A stretch of DNA of 64,000 nucleotides from Pontibacter pamirensis. GTDB taxonomy: Bacteria; Bacteroidota; Bacteroidia; Cytophagales; Hymenobacteraceae. The translations under genes were made by a program, and so were the position numbers. The stretch spans positions 62,001-126,000 of the forward strand of contig NZ_SSNI01000017.1 of assembly GCF_010015475.1 (NCBI RefSeq), given 5' to 3'. Below the pieces are notes generated by a model, which made no database searches, was not told the origin of the DNA, and was given only the letters and a program-made list of their open reading frames with translations. This document shows positions 9,536-19,282 of this stretch, one piece after another. Within the stretch, counting starts at the first letter, position 1; each line of letters begins with the position of its first letter.

Positions 9536-9955
9536 ATGGACAGATTCATAGGAAATTACAGCCCACACCTCTTCGCTGTTTTACGAATTGTTGCAGGACT
9601 CATGTTTGCGATGCACGGCAGTCAGAAGTTATTTGGCTGGCCGGGGGACGGCAACACGGTGGAACTGGTGTCAATGATGGGACTGGCAGGTATTATAGAA
9701 TTCTTCGGAGGTCTTATGATTGCCTTTGGGTTGTTTGCCAGTTGGGCTGCCTTTATTGCCAGTGGTCAGATGGCAGCGGCCTTTTTTATGGCGCACGCCC
9801 CACAAGGCTGGAATCCTGTTATGAATGAAGGAGAGAAAGCTGTACTGTACTGTTTCCTGTTCCTGTACATTGCCGCGCACGGGGCTGGCATCTGGAGTAT
9901 TGACGGTGCCCGAAACAAAGGGAAGAGACAAGAAACTGCTGCCCACCACAGGTAG
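9536..9955 (+). CDS. DoxX family membrane protein
   Basis: A 139-residue integral membrane protein of the DoxX family, small four-helix quinone-associated or redox-linked proteins with poorly defined roles. Typical features are the N-terminal helix containing VLRIVAGLMFAMHGSQKLFGW, the second helix FFGGLMIAFGLFASWAAFIAS, a third helix with MAHAPQGWNP at its end, and the fourth helix around VLYCFLFLYIAAHGAGIWSID. The tail is short and basic. It is a single gene followed by a convergent terminator shared with the efflux operon. The family assignment is firm; the biological role is not. Confidence 0.93.
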   Translation: MDRFIGNYSPHLFAVLRIVAGLMFAMHGSQKLFGWPGDGNTVELVSMMGLAGIIEFFGGLMIAFGLFASWAAFIASGQMAAAFFMAHAPQGWNPVMNEGEKAVLYCFLFLYIAAHGAGIWSIDGARNKGKRQETAAHHR

Positions 9956-9986
9956 CTAAATTGATGATTTAACTCAATTTATATAC

Positions 9987-10027
9987 AGAAAAGCTGATTA
10001 GGATAACAAAACCAAATCAGCTTTTCT
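9987..10027. terminator. Bidirectional terminator between doxX-like gene and efflux operon
   Basis: Arms at 9987-9999 and 10015-10027 are a perfect 13-bp inverted repeat (A-rich on one side, T-rich on the other) in the gap between two converging genes, so it can end both transcripts. Confidence 0.8.
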
Positions 10028-10097
10028 TCTGCTCAGCTCAAAACTAGGCTTAGGTTTAAATTCTTTTGTCCTTCTACTTTTGTCTCCTTACTTCCCG

Positions 10098-11525
10098 CTA
10101 CTCCCAGCCGCCGCCGAGGGCACGGTACAGGTCTACTATGGCAAGAAAGATCTCTTTTCGGGTGTTCGCTTTGCTTAACTCGGCATCTAGCACACTTCCC
10201 TGCGCTGTAATTACTTCGAGGTAGGAGGCGTAGCCAGCCATAAACAAGTCGTTAGAGGTGCTCACTGCATTAATAAGTACTTCCGCTTCCTCTTCTCGAA
10301 GCGCATAGGCTTTCTTATAGTTTTCCACCCTTTGCAGGTTCGTTACCACCTCCTGATATCCCGTCAGGATGCTTTTCTGATAGGAGTAGAAGGCTTCCTT
10401 GTTCAAGGCTACGTTGCGGTTGAATTCGGAACGTATGACTCTGTTCTGGAAGATAGGGGCTGTGATGCCGCCTAAAAGTCCTAACACCAATGATTCCGGC
10501 GTATTGAAGATGGAAGGAAGGTTTCGGGTGTGTGCGCCGGCATATGGCGTGATGGTGAAGCTGGGAAGGAAGGCTGCCCTGGCCGCTTCCAAATCAGCTT
10601 TGGCGGCGATCAACTCAAGTTCTGCCTGCTGTATATCCGGCCTGCGAAGCAGCAGGTCAGAGGGTACCCCGGCATCGACTATAACGGGTAAATGCTGCCG
10701 CAGAATGGATTCACCCCTGGCAATGGGTTGCGGGTATCTTCCCAGCAAAAGATTCAGTTGATTTTCTACCTCTACTATCCGTTGGCGCTTCTCAAATCCC
10801 AAGCTTTGCGTGCGCAGCAGTTGGGCATGAAATTGCTGCACGGCTAGTTCGGTGGCTCTACCGCCTATCTTCTGTATCTTAATGATTTCGAGAGCTGTTT
10901 CCTGCAGCTCAATGTTATTTACAATCGCCTCCAGTTCATTATCAAGGCCCAGCAGCTCATAATAGAGGCGGGCTACCTCGGCCACGAGGGTGGTGGTGAG
11001 CAGGTGCTGCCCTTTCTCAGAGGCTATAAAGCGGGCGTAGGCGGCTTTTTTGCGGTTCTTTAGCCTGCCCCACAGATCAATCTCCCAGGTGCTTTGCAGC
11101 CCCAGGAAATAGTTCTGGGTTTGAGTTACCGTATTCCGATCGCCGTAGATGGTGCCGCTGAGCAAATTGTTATAGATATTGCCTGAGCGCGCTCTGAAAC
11201 GGGCATCCAGCGAGGGCAGCATTGCGCCGCTGGCGATGTTGTAGTTTGCCCGGGCCATTTCAATGCGTTGGATGGCAGCCAGCTGGTCCAAATTGTTTCG
11301 GAGAGCTGTATCAATAAGACCTACCAGGTGCTTGTCATTAAAAAATATTTTCCAGGAAACGTCTCCCAGGCTGGTACTGTCGGGACTGTTCCCGAAAGCC
11401 AGCGGCATTTTGGCTGTGGCAGGTAGCTGTGGCGGCTTTGGGGGTTCAAAAACCTTACAGCTGGTTACCAGTGATAGCAGGAAAAAGAAGCATACATATT
11501 TATTTAAAGGTTTATTGATTGACAT
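10098..11525 (-). CDS. RND efflux outer-membrane lipoprotein, TolC/NodT family
   Basis: A 475-residue outer-membrane factor that forms the exit duct of the tripartite pump encoded just upstream. A lipoprotein signal ends in LLSLVTSC, with the lipidated Cys about residue 23. Two OEP repeats follow, each rich in heptad helices (for example DTALRNNLDQLAAIQRIEMA and the late ANTRKEIFLAIVDLYRALGGGW that closes NodT-family proteins). The conserved LLRRPDIQQAELELIAAKAD segment is present. The ATG at 11525 is chosen because it lies 13 bases after the pump gene and gives a clean signal; an upstream in-frame start at 11564 would overlap the pump gene. It is the third gene of the MFP-RND-OMF operon. Confidence 0.94.
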   Translation of the reverse strand: MSINKPLNKYVCFFFLLSLVTSCKVFEPPKPPQLPATAKMPLAFGNSPDSTSLGDVSWKIFFNDKHLVGLIDTALRNNLDQLAAIQRIEMARANYNIASGAMLPSLDARFRARSGNIYNNLLSGTIYGDRNTVTQTQNYFLGLQSTWEIDLWGRLKNRKKAAYARFIASEKGQHLLTTTLVAEVARLYYELLGLDNELEAIVNNIELQETALEIIKIQKIGGRATELAVQQFHAQLLRTQSLGFEKRQRIVEVENQLNLLLGRYPQPIARGESILRQHLPVIVDAGVPSDLLLRRPDIQQAELELIAAKADLEAARAAFLPSFTITPYAGAHTRNLPSIFNTPESLVLGLLGGITAPIFQNRVIRSEFNRNVALNKEAFYSYQKSILTGYQEVVTNLQRVENYKKAYALREEEAEVLINAVSTSNDLFMAGYASYLEVITAQGSVLDAELSKANTRKEIFLAIVDLYRALGGGWE

Positions 11526-11538
11526 ATAGCGGTTTAAC

Positions 11539-14500
11539 TTAATTATGGGATACGGATACTTCAATATCTTCTGTAATAGGTTCAGGTTTCTTCTTAAGTT
11601 TTTTCTTACCCATCATCCCGGCAAAAAGAACATAAAGTCCCGGAATCAAAAACAAGCCGACGATGGTACCGATAAACATACCTCCGGCAGCGGCCGTACC
11701 AATGGACCTGTTACCCAGGGCACCGGCACCCGTGGCCATACACAGCGGTATAAGACCGGCAATAAAGGCAAAGGATGTCATCAGAATGGGGCGGAGTCTG
11801 GCATAAGAACCTTCTATGGCCGCTTCCAGCACCGACATTCCTTCCTGCCGCCGCTGGACAGCAAATTCCACAATCAGAATAGCGTTTTTACCTAGGAGGC
11901 CAATCAGCATAATCAGGGCTACCTGGGCATATACATTGTTCTGTAGCCCGAGCAGGTGCAAGGCAGCAAAGGCTCCGAACACACCAGCAGGCAAACACAG
12001 AATAACAGGCAGCGGGAGCAGGAAGCTTTCATACTGAGCCGCCAGCAGCAGGTATACAAACACCAGGCAGATGATGAAGATATAGATAGCCTCCTGCCCG
12101 GACGACACCTCCTGGCGTGTCATGCCATACCAGTCGTAGGTGTAGCCCCGTGGCAGTGTCTCTGCGGCAATCCTTTCGATGGCAGCAATGGCGTCACCGC
12201 TACTGTAGCCGGGGGCCGGGCTTCCTTTCACTTTGGCGGAGGTATACATGTTGTGGCGGGAGAGTTGTTCCGGACCGTACATTCTTTCCATGGTGATAAA
12301 GGTAGAGTAAGGCACCATTTCACCATTATTATTTTTCACCTGCAGGTTCAGCACATCTGCCGGCTTTGCACGGAAGCTTGGGTCGGCCTGTACCATCACA
12401 TCATACATCTGCTCGAAGCGCACGAAATCCGATACATATAAACCACCTACAAGGGTTTGCAGCGTGCTCATGGCCTGGCTGATTGTTACTCCGTTTTTTG
12501 CAGCCATGTCCTGGTCTACATGAATCATATACTGAGGGAAGGTAGGGTCAAATTCAGAAAATGCACCAATAATTTCAGGGGCCTCTTCCAATGCCAGTAC
12601 AAACTGCTCTGTCACCTGATCCATCTTCTGCATATTGCCGCTACCCGTGCGGTCAAGCACCTTCATCTGAAAACCACTGGAGTTACCGAATCCCGGTACG
12701 GTAGGAGGGAGAAAGAAACTAATCTCCGCGTCGGTAATATGCCGTGTTCTTTCTTCTAGTTTTAGGATTGTTTCATGGATAGATGCTTCCCGTTCGTTCC
12801 AGGATTTCAAGTCTATCATACCCATACCAAAAGAGGCTCCTGATAGCCCGGTGGAGAGGCTGTAGCCGGCGAGAGAGGAAAAGGATTCCACTTCCTCTAT
12901 ATCCGCTGTACTCCGGTTTATTTCGTCCAGCACGCGCTCGGTACGCTCCACTGTGGCACCGGCTGGCGCAGTCACATTCAGGTACACCACACTCTGGTCT
13001 TCAACCGGAATAAATCCGGTTGGTAGTATGGTAGCAATTCCCCAGGTGGCGGCAAAGAAGAACAGGAGCATCGCCACTGTAATCAGCCTGCGGCTGGCAA
13101 GAAAGGCAATGCTGCCTTTATACTTATCTGCAAAAGCATTATAACCACGGTTAAACCCGCCGAAAAAGCGCTGCAGGATGCTCTTTTTCTTCTTTTTGTC
13201 CTGGTGCGAGTTTTTTAGGATGATGGCGCACAAAGCCGGTGTCAGCGTCAGCGCATTCACTCCGGATATCACAATGGCAATAGCCAGGGTAAGCGAGAAC
13301 TGGCGGTAAAAGACACCTACCGGACCTGACATAAAGGCTACGGGCACAAACACCGCAGACATTACCAGGGTAATTGCCAGAATGGCGCCGCTTATTTCAT
13401 GCATGGCGGCAAAGGTGGCCTGGCGCGGTGGCAGGTTTTCCTCTTCCATCTTAGCATGCACTGCTTCTACTACCACAATGGCATTGTCCACTACAATACC
13501 AATGGCCAGCACCATCGCAAATAAGGTGAGCAGGTTAAGCGAGAAGCCCATGAGCTCCATAAAGAACAGCGTACCAATCAAGGCTACCGGCACAGCCAGG
13601 GCCGGTATAAGAGTAGAGCGAAAATCCTGCAGAAAAATAAACACCACTATGAACACGAGGATGAAAGCCTCTAAAAGTGTTACCAGTACGTTCTCAATGG
13701 AGGCATCCAGGAAACGGGAAACGTCATACGTGATTTTGTATTCCATGCCGGGAGGGAAGGAGCTGGCCTTTAGCTCCGTCATTCGTTCCTTTACCCGGTT
13801 TATCACATCCCGGGCATTGGACCCGGGCCGCTGAATGATCATGAGCGAAGCGGCTGGCTGTCCGTCAGTTTTCGAGATACGGCCATAGTTCAGGTTCCCC
13901 AGTTCTATGTCCGCTACATCTCCCAGCCGCAGCACAGAACCGTCCTCGTTGGCCCTGATAACTAGTTTTTGATACTGATCCGGCTCGAAAAATTTACCGG
14001 TGTAGCGCAGCACATACTGTAGCATCTGCGCATCTTTACCGGAGCTGATACCTAACTGGCCTGGAGCAGCTTCTATATTCTGGTTCTGGATGGCCTCAAT
14101 TACCTCATCAGTAGACACCTTGTAGGCTATCATGCGATCGGGCTTCAGCCACACCCGCATGGAGTAATCCTTGGTGCTCATGATTTCGGCAAAGCCCACA
14201 CCGTCTACCCTTCGTAGCTCCTGCAGTATGTTCAGGTCGGCAAAGTTGTAGATGAACTTCTCATCAAGCTCCGGGTCATCACTCATCACGTTGATGTAGA
14301 GCAGCAGGCCTTCCACCTCTTTCTCCACCGTAACCCCGGCCTTAATCACTTCTTCCGGTAAGTCACTTACAACTGTTGTTACACGGTTCTGCACTTCTAC
14401 TGCAGCCAAATCCGGGTCTTTGCCGGCTTCAAAATATACTTTAATAGAAGCCGTACCCCTGTTACTGGACACGGAAGACATATACGTCATGCCCGGCACA

Positions 14501-14712
14501 CCATTTATCGCTTTCTCTAGGGGAGTGGTCACGGTGTTTGCCACCACACTGGCGTTGGCACCCCGGTACTTGGCCCTGACGGAAACAGAAGGAGGGGCAA
14601 TATCAGGAAAGAGGGCTACAGGTAAGGTAAAAAAGGCAAGTGCTCCCAGCAAAACGAAAAAGAGGGAAATAACAAGGGAGAGTACCGGTCTTCGTATAAA
14701 AATATCAAACAT
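11539..14712 (-). CDS. RND multidrug efflux pump, HAE1 (AcrB-type) family
   Basis: A 1057-residue inner-membrane proton-driven pump subunit of the hydrophobe/amphiphile efflux family. The first membrane helix (IRRPVLSLVISLFFVLLGALAFF) is followed by the large porter loop, the helix cluster with GIVVDNAIVVVEAVHAKME, the second-half repeat from about residue 540, and the final helices with GLLGKNAILIVEFA and PILMTSFAFIAGLIPLC. In TM4 the usual Asp-Asp pair of AcrB reads Asp-Asn, a variant I believe is common in Bacteroidetes pumps. The C-terminus is basic then acidic. It lies between the membrane-fusion gene (36 bases upstream) and the TolC-type gene (13 bases downstream), so the pump is complete. 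Substrates are not predictable here. Confidence 0.96.
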   Translation of the reverse strand: MFDIFIRRPVLSLVISLFFVLLGALAFFTLPVALFPDIAPPSVSVRAKYRGANASVVANTVTTPLEKAINGVPGMTYMSSVSSNRGTASIKVYFEAGKDPDLAAVEVQNRVTTVVSDLPEEVIKAGVTVEKEVEGLLLYINVMSDDPELDEKFIYNFADLNILQELRRVDGVGFAEIMSTKDYSMRVWLKPDRMIAYKVSTDEVIEAIQNQNIEAAPGQLGISSGKDAQMLQYVLRYTGKFFEPDQYQKLVIRANEDGSVLRLGDVADIELGNLNYGRISKTDGQPAASLMIIQRPGSNARDVINRVKERMTELKASSFPPGMEYKITYDVSRFLDASIENVLVTLLEAFILVFIVVFIFLQDFRSTLIPALAVPVALIGTLFFMELMGFSLNLLTLFAMVLAIGIVVDNAIVVVEAVHAKMEEENLPPRQATFAAMHEISGAILAITLVMSAVFVPVAFMSGPVGVFYRQFSLTLAIAIVISGVNALTLTPALCAIILKNSHQDKKKKKSILQRFFGGFNRGYNAFADKYKGSIAFLASRRLITVAMLLFFFAATWGIATILPTGFIPVEDQSVVYLNVTAPAGATVERTERVLDEINRSTADIEEVESFSSLAGYSLSTGLSGASFGMGMIDLKSWNEREASIHETILKLEERTRHITDAEISFFLPPTVPGFGNSSGFQMKVLDRTGSGNMQKMDQVTEQFVLALEEAPEIIGAFSEFDPTFPQYMIHVDQDMAAKNGVTISQAMSTLQTLVGGLYVSDFVRFEQMYDVMVQADPSFRAKPADVLNLQVKNNNGEMVPYSTFITMERMYGPEQLSRHNMYTSAKVKGSPAPGYSSGDAIAAIERIAAETLPRGYTYDWYGMTRQEVSSGQEAIYIFIICLVFVYLLLAAQYESFLLPLPVILCLPAGVFGAFAALHLLGLQNNVYAQVALIMLIGLLGKNAILIVEFAVQRRQEGMSVLEAAIEGSYARLRPILMTSFAFIAGLIPLCMATGAGALGNRSIGTAAAGGMFIGTIVGLFLIPGLYVLFAGMMGKKKLKKKPEPITEDIEVSVSHN

Positions 14713-14748
14713 TCTGTCTAATTCTAAAAGCTATCGTCTCTTAATTAA

Positions 14749-15891
14749 CTATAGTGTGGCTGCAATCAGACTATCCATGCCCACTGGTTTAGGCGTAATC
14801 TGCATACCACTTTCAATACTTTGAATGCCTTCCAGCACCACTCTGTCTCCTGGCTTCAGTCCGGACTCTACGATATAAAAGTTAGAGAAGCGGGTGCGGG
14901 GTACAAAACTCTTCATGCTGACCTGGTTTGTAGAATCTACCAGGAAAACATAGTTTTTGTCCTGGATTTCGAATACGGCTTTCTGGGGCACCAGCACAGC
15001 ACCTTCTACTGCATTAGACAAAACGATATTACCTGAGGCACCATGCTTCAACGTTTTGTCAGGGTTTGGGAAACGGGCTCTGAAAGCAATAGAACCAGTA
15101 CCGGATTTGAATTCGCTTTCCACGGTCTCGATATTTCCCCCGTAAGGGTAAGGGCTTCCATCAGCCAGGATTAACCGTACTTTGTTGTTCTTTTTCTCAG
15201 GGTCCTCTGCCTGCGTTTTCATATACTGCAGGTATTCATTTTCAGAAACGTTAAAATAAACATAGATGGCGCTGATATTGGAGGCTGTGGTTAACAGGGT
15301 GCCGTGATCTATCAGACTTCCGGTTCTATGCGGTATCCTGTCGATGATCCCGTCAAACGGTGCTCGGATGCTTGTGTAGGATAATTTAATGGCGGCATTC
15401 GAGATGGTGGAGCGGGCTGCCCCGATTCTGGAGTTGGCGGCGTCGAGTTTGGCTTTGGCGACATCGATTTCTGTTTCGGAGATCACGTTTTTGTCTACCA
15501 GCATGCGCAGCCTGTCAATCTCGAGTTTTATTCCTTTCGCTTCGGCGAGTGCGCCTTGCAGGTTTGCCCGGGCCTTTGCCAGTTCTTCTTTGTATTCCTC
15601 ATCATTGAGCTTAAAGAGCAGCTGGCCTTTTGTTACCTCCTGTCCTTCGTCTACATACACCTTCTCTAAAAATCCCGGTACACGTGCCCGAAGTTCCACA
15701 TTCTGGACCGCCTCTATATCAGCTACATATTGATGATGGAGTACAGTGTCTTTCGCAATGATTTGAGTGACAGGCAAAACCTGGTTTGCTTTTTTATCAG
15801 TAACCACCTGACTTTCGGCCGAACACCCCGCTATAAATAGTGCAACAATTAAAAAAAGTAGTGTAGGAAAGGCCTTTGTCTTATTATTCAT
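14749..15891 (-). CDS. RND efflux periplasmic adaptor (membrane fusion protein), AcrA family
   Basis: A 380-residue lipoprotein adaptor that bridges the RND pump and the TolC-type duct. The signal ends LFIAGCSAE, giving a lipidated Cys near residue 23. The lipoyl half-motif VELRARVPGFLEKVYVDEGQ is followed by an alpha-hairpin (about residues 95-165) with KARANLQGALAEAKGIKLE, the second lipoyl half (IRAPFDGIIDRIPHRTGSL), a beta-barrel and a membrane-proximal domain ending in GIQSIESGMQITPKP. It is the first gene of the operon, so expression of all three genes is likely set by the region upstream of 15891. No local regulator gene (TetR, MarR or two-component) accompanies it. Confidence 0.95.
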   Translation of the reverse strand: MNNKTKAFPTLLFLIVALFIAGCSAESQVVTDKKANQVLPVTQIIAKDTVLHHQYVADIEAVQNVELRARVPGFLEKVYVDEGQEVTKGQLLFKLNDEEYKEELAKARANLQGALAEAKGIKLEIDRLRMLVDKNVISETEIDVAKAKLDAANSRIGAARSTISNAAIKLSYTSIRAPFDGIIDRIPHRTGSLIDHGTLLTTASNISAIYVYFNVSENEYLQYMKTQAEDPEKKNNKVRLILADGSPYPYGGNIETVESEFKSGTGSIAFRARFPNPDKTLKHGASGNIVLSNAVEGAVLVPQKAVFEIQDKNYVFLVDSTNQVSMKSFVPRTRFSNFYIVESGLKPGDRVVLEGIQSIESGMQITPKPVGMDSLIAATL

Positions 15892-16401
15892 AATTGAACG
15901 ATATGGTTATAAGTGGTCTTCAGAGGTTTAATGCTTGCTCAAGCACTATCAAAAAAGACTAAAATCATTACCGGGGCGGTATATTTGAAGTCATATAAAA
16001 GCGTAGCATCCTCAGGATGCAAGCTTGTAAAGATGATATATAACTTTTCTAAGTCTCTATTTGACTGTTTACAAAAGCAAAGTCAACCTCTAAATTCCAG
16101 AAACATTAAAGAGATACTAAAATAAACGTCAGTTCACGCTTATTTGTTCAGCATAATGTATCAAATATAAGAAATAATGTAGGTTATGGCAAGGTGCTGT
16201 ATGAATAGTATAATATGTAGATATAAGGCTGTAGCTATTAATATTAGAAGAAGCTGCACCCGCTGTTGGCTTTTGAGTATAATTTTTTAAAGATAATGTA
16301 ATTTTTGTCTTGTTTGTTCCTCATGCAGAAATGTCAAAAAAATGCTCATTTGTGATAGAAATTTTTGCGTCCCGTGGTTGAGATCGGTTTCTTCTTAAAT
16401 A
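15892..16401. other. Promoter-side region of the efflux operon, no gene seen
   Basis: About 500 AT-rich bases precede the efflux operon. A 70-codon open frame at 15913-16125 on the plus strand has no recognisable features and I do not call it. No dyad for a TetR-like repressor stood out. Confidence 0.5.
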
Positions 16402-16437
16402 AGATAAGCCACTCTCAAAGCTGAAAGTGGCTTATCT
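16402..16437 (-). terminator. 16-bp hairpin downstream of the CE2-like esterase
   Basis: Arms 16402-16417 and 16422-16437 pair at 15 of 16 positions around an AAGC loop, 20 bases after the esterase stop codon. The T-run after it is short. Confidence 0.7.
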
Positions 16438-16457
16438 GTGCACTAACTGGAAACTGA

Positions 16458-17573
16458 TTACATACCCGGCTGTAGCAGCTGGTTAAAAAAAGGCACCAGT
16501 TCCTGAGCCAGTACAGCATGCTCTTCCACGCTTGGGTGCCCGGTGCAGCCACTTGCCTGCATCGGCTGAAAGAAATGCAAGGCAACCGGCTTGTCAGCAG
16601 GATACCGGGCATCAATTCGTGACTTTACCTCTGTCAGCGCTTTTTGTAATGTCAGTCTGTTGTTACCGTTCACCATCGGACTGCTCAGCAGGGCGATTTG
16701 GGCCTGCGGGTACTTTGATTTTACCAGCTGCACGAATTTCACATATTCGTTTATGAAGCGTGTGCTGTCGAAAGGGAGTCTTTCTCTTTTGCCGTCGCCC
16801 TGGCTGAAGTCGTTTGTGCCTAAGGCAATGCTGACCACTTGCGGCGTATAGGTGCCAAAGTTCCAGCGTTGCGGGTTGCTGTCCTGGAAATTGATTTTCT
16901 CATATACCTGCGGCATGGCAGGGCCATCGCTGTTCCAGTTGCGGTAGGCGCCGATGCCGCTCACGCAGCTAATGATATAGTTGGCACCCACTGCCTCCGC
17001 CACCCTGGGGCCGTAAGCCATTAGGGCATTGTGCTGGTCGTGGTACTCGCCTGTGCCACAGGGCACCTCCGACGGATCGGCAGCGGCTCCGCAGGTAATA
17101 CTGTTCCCTATAAATTCGATGACCGGGGCAGCAGGCTTTGAAACAGGCTGCACATTTACGCCCGTTACCTTCTCTATTGCAATGGGGCCGGTATGGGCTT
17201 CGGTTGCTTTATACACCCACACCGTATGCTTGCCACCTGTAGGCGCTTTGATAACAATGGGTTCTGCTGAATTCCCGGATACTTTAACTCTATTCTGGTA
17301 AACCCCGTCCAGCTCATACTGCAGGTAATTATGCCCGTTGCCATTCGGGATGGAAGCGAAAATGCGGCTTTCGTCTCCTTCAAAGGTATACCCGAAATGT
17401 ACCGCAGAACTTATCAGCTCCAGATCATGAGCTAAATTCAAACTATGTCTCCCATAGGGCTGCAAGGCGGTTGCCGGTAGCTCCCCGGTTTCGACTGTGC
17501 TGCTTTTTATAGCCGTACAGCTCAAGCAGAACAGGCTCAGAGCGGCGGCAAGGTGTGTGTATTTCGATTTCAT
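16458..17573 (-). CDS. SGNH/GDSL esterase lipoprotein, CE2-like acetylxylan esterase
   Basis: A 371-residue lipoprotein resembling carbohydrate esterase family 2, which removes acetyl groups from xylan, mannan or other glycans. The signal ends SLFCLSC (lipid Cys near residue 19). Residues about 35-145 look like the jelly-roll domain of CE2; the SGNH domain follows with block I IEFIGNSITCG (nucleophile Ser), a Gly in block II, VSIALGTNDFSQGDG (block III Asn) and the C-terminal block V His in TGHPSVEEHAVLAQEL. This two-domain order and the length fit CE2 well. It is a single gene with its own terminator. No xylan-degradation neighbours are present, so the substrate is inferred from family only. 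Confidence 0.8.
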   Translation of the reverse strand: MKSKYTHLAAALSLFCLSCTAIKSSTVETGELPATALQPYGRHSLNLAHDLELISSAVHFGYTFEGDESRIFASIPNGNGHNYLQYELDGVYQNRVKVSGNSAEPIVIKAPTGGKHTVWVYKATEAHTGPIAIEKVTGVNVQPVSKPAAPVIEFIGNSITCGAAADPSEVPCGTGEYHDQHNALMAYGPRVAEAVGANYIISCVSGIGAYRNWNSDGPAMPQVYEKINFQDSNPQRWNFGTYTPQVVSIALGTNDFSQGDGKRERLPFDSTRFINEYVKFVQLVKSKYPQAQIALLSSPMVNGNNRLTLQKALTEVKSRIDARYPADKPVALHFFQPMQASGCTGHPSVEEHAVLAQELVPFFNQLLQPGM

Positions 17574-17832
17574 GCTGAAGTTTGACTGCTATGTATTCGG
17601 ATGTGCAAGATGCACCACATTTTTTGGTGTTACAATGCTTTTGTAGCGAATTAGCTTGCGTATCGGGTGCAGCCATTAGTATAGCAGCCGTTCCCTCTAT
17701 CTCCTAAAGTAAATGAGAGGGCTATAAGTTATTTCCGAATGGCTTAGGACAGGCAGGAAAAGTTTTTAACAAGCGGGTGCTACTGCCGTACAAAAAAGGG
17801 GTAACAATTCATTTTACTACAACACTTATACT

Positions 17833-18699
17833 ATGGCAAACGAAGCAACATTTTCAAAAACATATACTATTGGCGGAGATCTTACCGTGAACAGAATGGG
17901 ATTTGGCGCGATGCGCATCACTGGAGAGGGCATCTGGGGACCACCAAAAGACCATGATGAAGCGATACGTGTGCTGAAGCGCTCGGTAGAACTCGGTATC
18001 AACTTTATAGACACGGCAGACAGTTATGGCCCCCACGTTTCAGAGGAGCTTATTGCAGAAGCACTATACCCTTACCCCGAGGACCTGGTGATTGCGACAA
18101 AAGGAGGCCTCACACGCACCGGCCCTAACGTGTGGCCGATTAATGCGGACCCTGATTACCTGCAAAAGGCCTTAGAGGGAAGCTTGAAACGACTGAAGCT
18201 CGACAGGATTGACCTGTACCAGCTGCATCGTATAGATCCGGAGGTTCCATATGAAAAAACACTTGAATTCCTGCAACGGGTACAGGAGGATGGGCTTGTG
18301 AAGCACATTGGTCTTTCAGAAGTAACGGTGGAACAGATAGAGGAAGCACTGGAATATTTTGACGTGGTATCGGTGCAGAATAAGTATAGCGTCGACTTCA
18401 GGAAATGGGAAGATGAAGTGGAGTATTGTATAGACAAAAACATCGCTTTTATTCCCTGGAACCCGATAAACGCCGGTAATGTAGGTGCTTTAGAAAAACT
18501 ACAGGAGATAGGGCAGAAGTACGATGCCTCCGCGCACCAGATAGCTCTGAGCTGGCTCCTGCACCGGGCACCGAACATCCTGCTGATTCCCGGCACATCC
18601 AAAGTGAACCACCTCGAAGAGAACTACAAGGCACAATCCATTTCTTTGTCTGAAGAAGACCTGGAGGAACTGGATGAGATAAAGCAGTCGGATAAATAA
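17833..18699 (+). CDS. Aldo/keto reductase
   Basis: A 288-residue cytoplasmic NADPH-dependent TIM-barrel oxidoreductase. Family motifs are clear: MGFGAMRITGEGIWGPP, the catalytic Asp/Tyr region NFIDTADSYGPHVSEELIAE, the Lys in LVIATKGGL, the His in DLYQLHRIDPEVP, LVKHIGLSEV, and the cofactor region LIPGTSKVNHLEENYKA. The Asp-Tyr-Lys-His tetrad is therefore intact. Related proteins are often annotated as oxidoreductase YdbC/AKR13-like; the physiological aldehyde is unknown. It is monocistronic and is followed by a strong hairpin terminator. Confidence 0.95.
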   Translation: MANEATFSKTYTIGGDLTVNRMGFGAMRITGEGIWGPPKDHDEAIRVLKRSVELGINFIDTADSYGPHVSEELIAEALYPYPEDLVIATKGGLTRTGPNVWPINADPDYLQKALEGSLKRLKLDRIDLYQLHRIDPEVPYEKTLEFLQRVQEDGLVKHIGLSEVTVEQIEEALEYFDVVSVQNKYSVDFRKWEDEVEYCIDKNIAFIPWNPINAGNVGALEKLQEIGQKYDASAHQIALSWLLHRAPNILLIPGTSKVNHLEENYKAQSISLSEEDLEELDEIKQSDK

Positions 18700-18744
18700 G
18701 ACTTTCCAGCCTTATGGAGCAGTAACATAAATTTCTGATACAGA

Positions 18745-18786
18745 AGCGCCGCCCTGATATCCATCGGAGCGGCGCTATTTTATTTT
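18745..18786 (+). terminator. Intrinsic terminator after aldo/keto reductase
   Basis: GC-rich arms AGCGCCGC (18745-18752) and GCGGCGCT (18769-18776) are perfectly complementary and followed by ATTTTATTTT, a typical intrinsic terminator 45 bases after the stop. The remaining 240 bases to the next gene are AT-rich and show nothing else. Confidence 0.85.
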
Positions 18787-19025
18787 CTAAAATTATAACA
18801 TTTTACTTAAAATATAGATTTAATAGTGGTATTTGTTGTAAAGGATACTTTAAAGTAGCACGGCTATGAATGCGCATGCTTAGTATTGGGAAACATGTTT
18901 TTAGTGATAACGCCATAAACAGTGCTGTTACAAATTAATTATCAGGACCTGCTACAGCTTTTGTAAGCGCAAAGTTGTAGTGTATTCATGAATATCAGTA
19001 TAGTAACTATATAAGTCCTAAAACC

Positions 19026-19217
19026 ATGAAAAGATTAAACTGCCGCGATGCCGGTTTCGACTGCGAAGGCGTGATTCGTGCTGAAACCGATGAAGAAGTA
19101 CTAAAACAGGCAAGCCAGCACGCAGGTGAGGTGCACGGTGTAACTGTAACAACAGAACAGGCTGCACAACTAAGAACGCTGATTAAAGACGAGGGTATAA
19201 GAAATGGCGTACATTGA
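19026..19217 (+). CDS. DUF1059 domain protein
   Basis: A 63-residue small protein matching DUF1059: a first strand with MKRLNCRDAGFDCEGVIRA, the conserved Cys pair spacing (C-x7-C), the acidic helix TDEEVLKQASQHAGEVHG and a second helix ending in LRTLIKDEG. The family is widespread in soil bacteria and has no established role; the Cys/His arrangement hints at metal binding but that is speculative. It sits 65 bases upstream of the DUF5995 gene on the same strand and may be co-transcribed with it. Confidence 0.85.
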   Translation: MKRLNCRDAGFDCEGVIRAETDEEVLKQASQHAGEVHGVTVTTEQAAQLRTLIKDEGIRNGVH

Positions 19218-19282
19218 GCAGGTTCAAAGGAGTATCATCTTAAATATTATTTAAATTATAATGTGTACAGACCCTGCATAAG

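Noticed and set aside
15913-16125. 70-codon frame divergent from the efflux operon
   Set aside because: AT-rich, no family features; may be only spacer.
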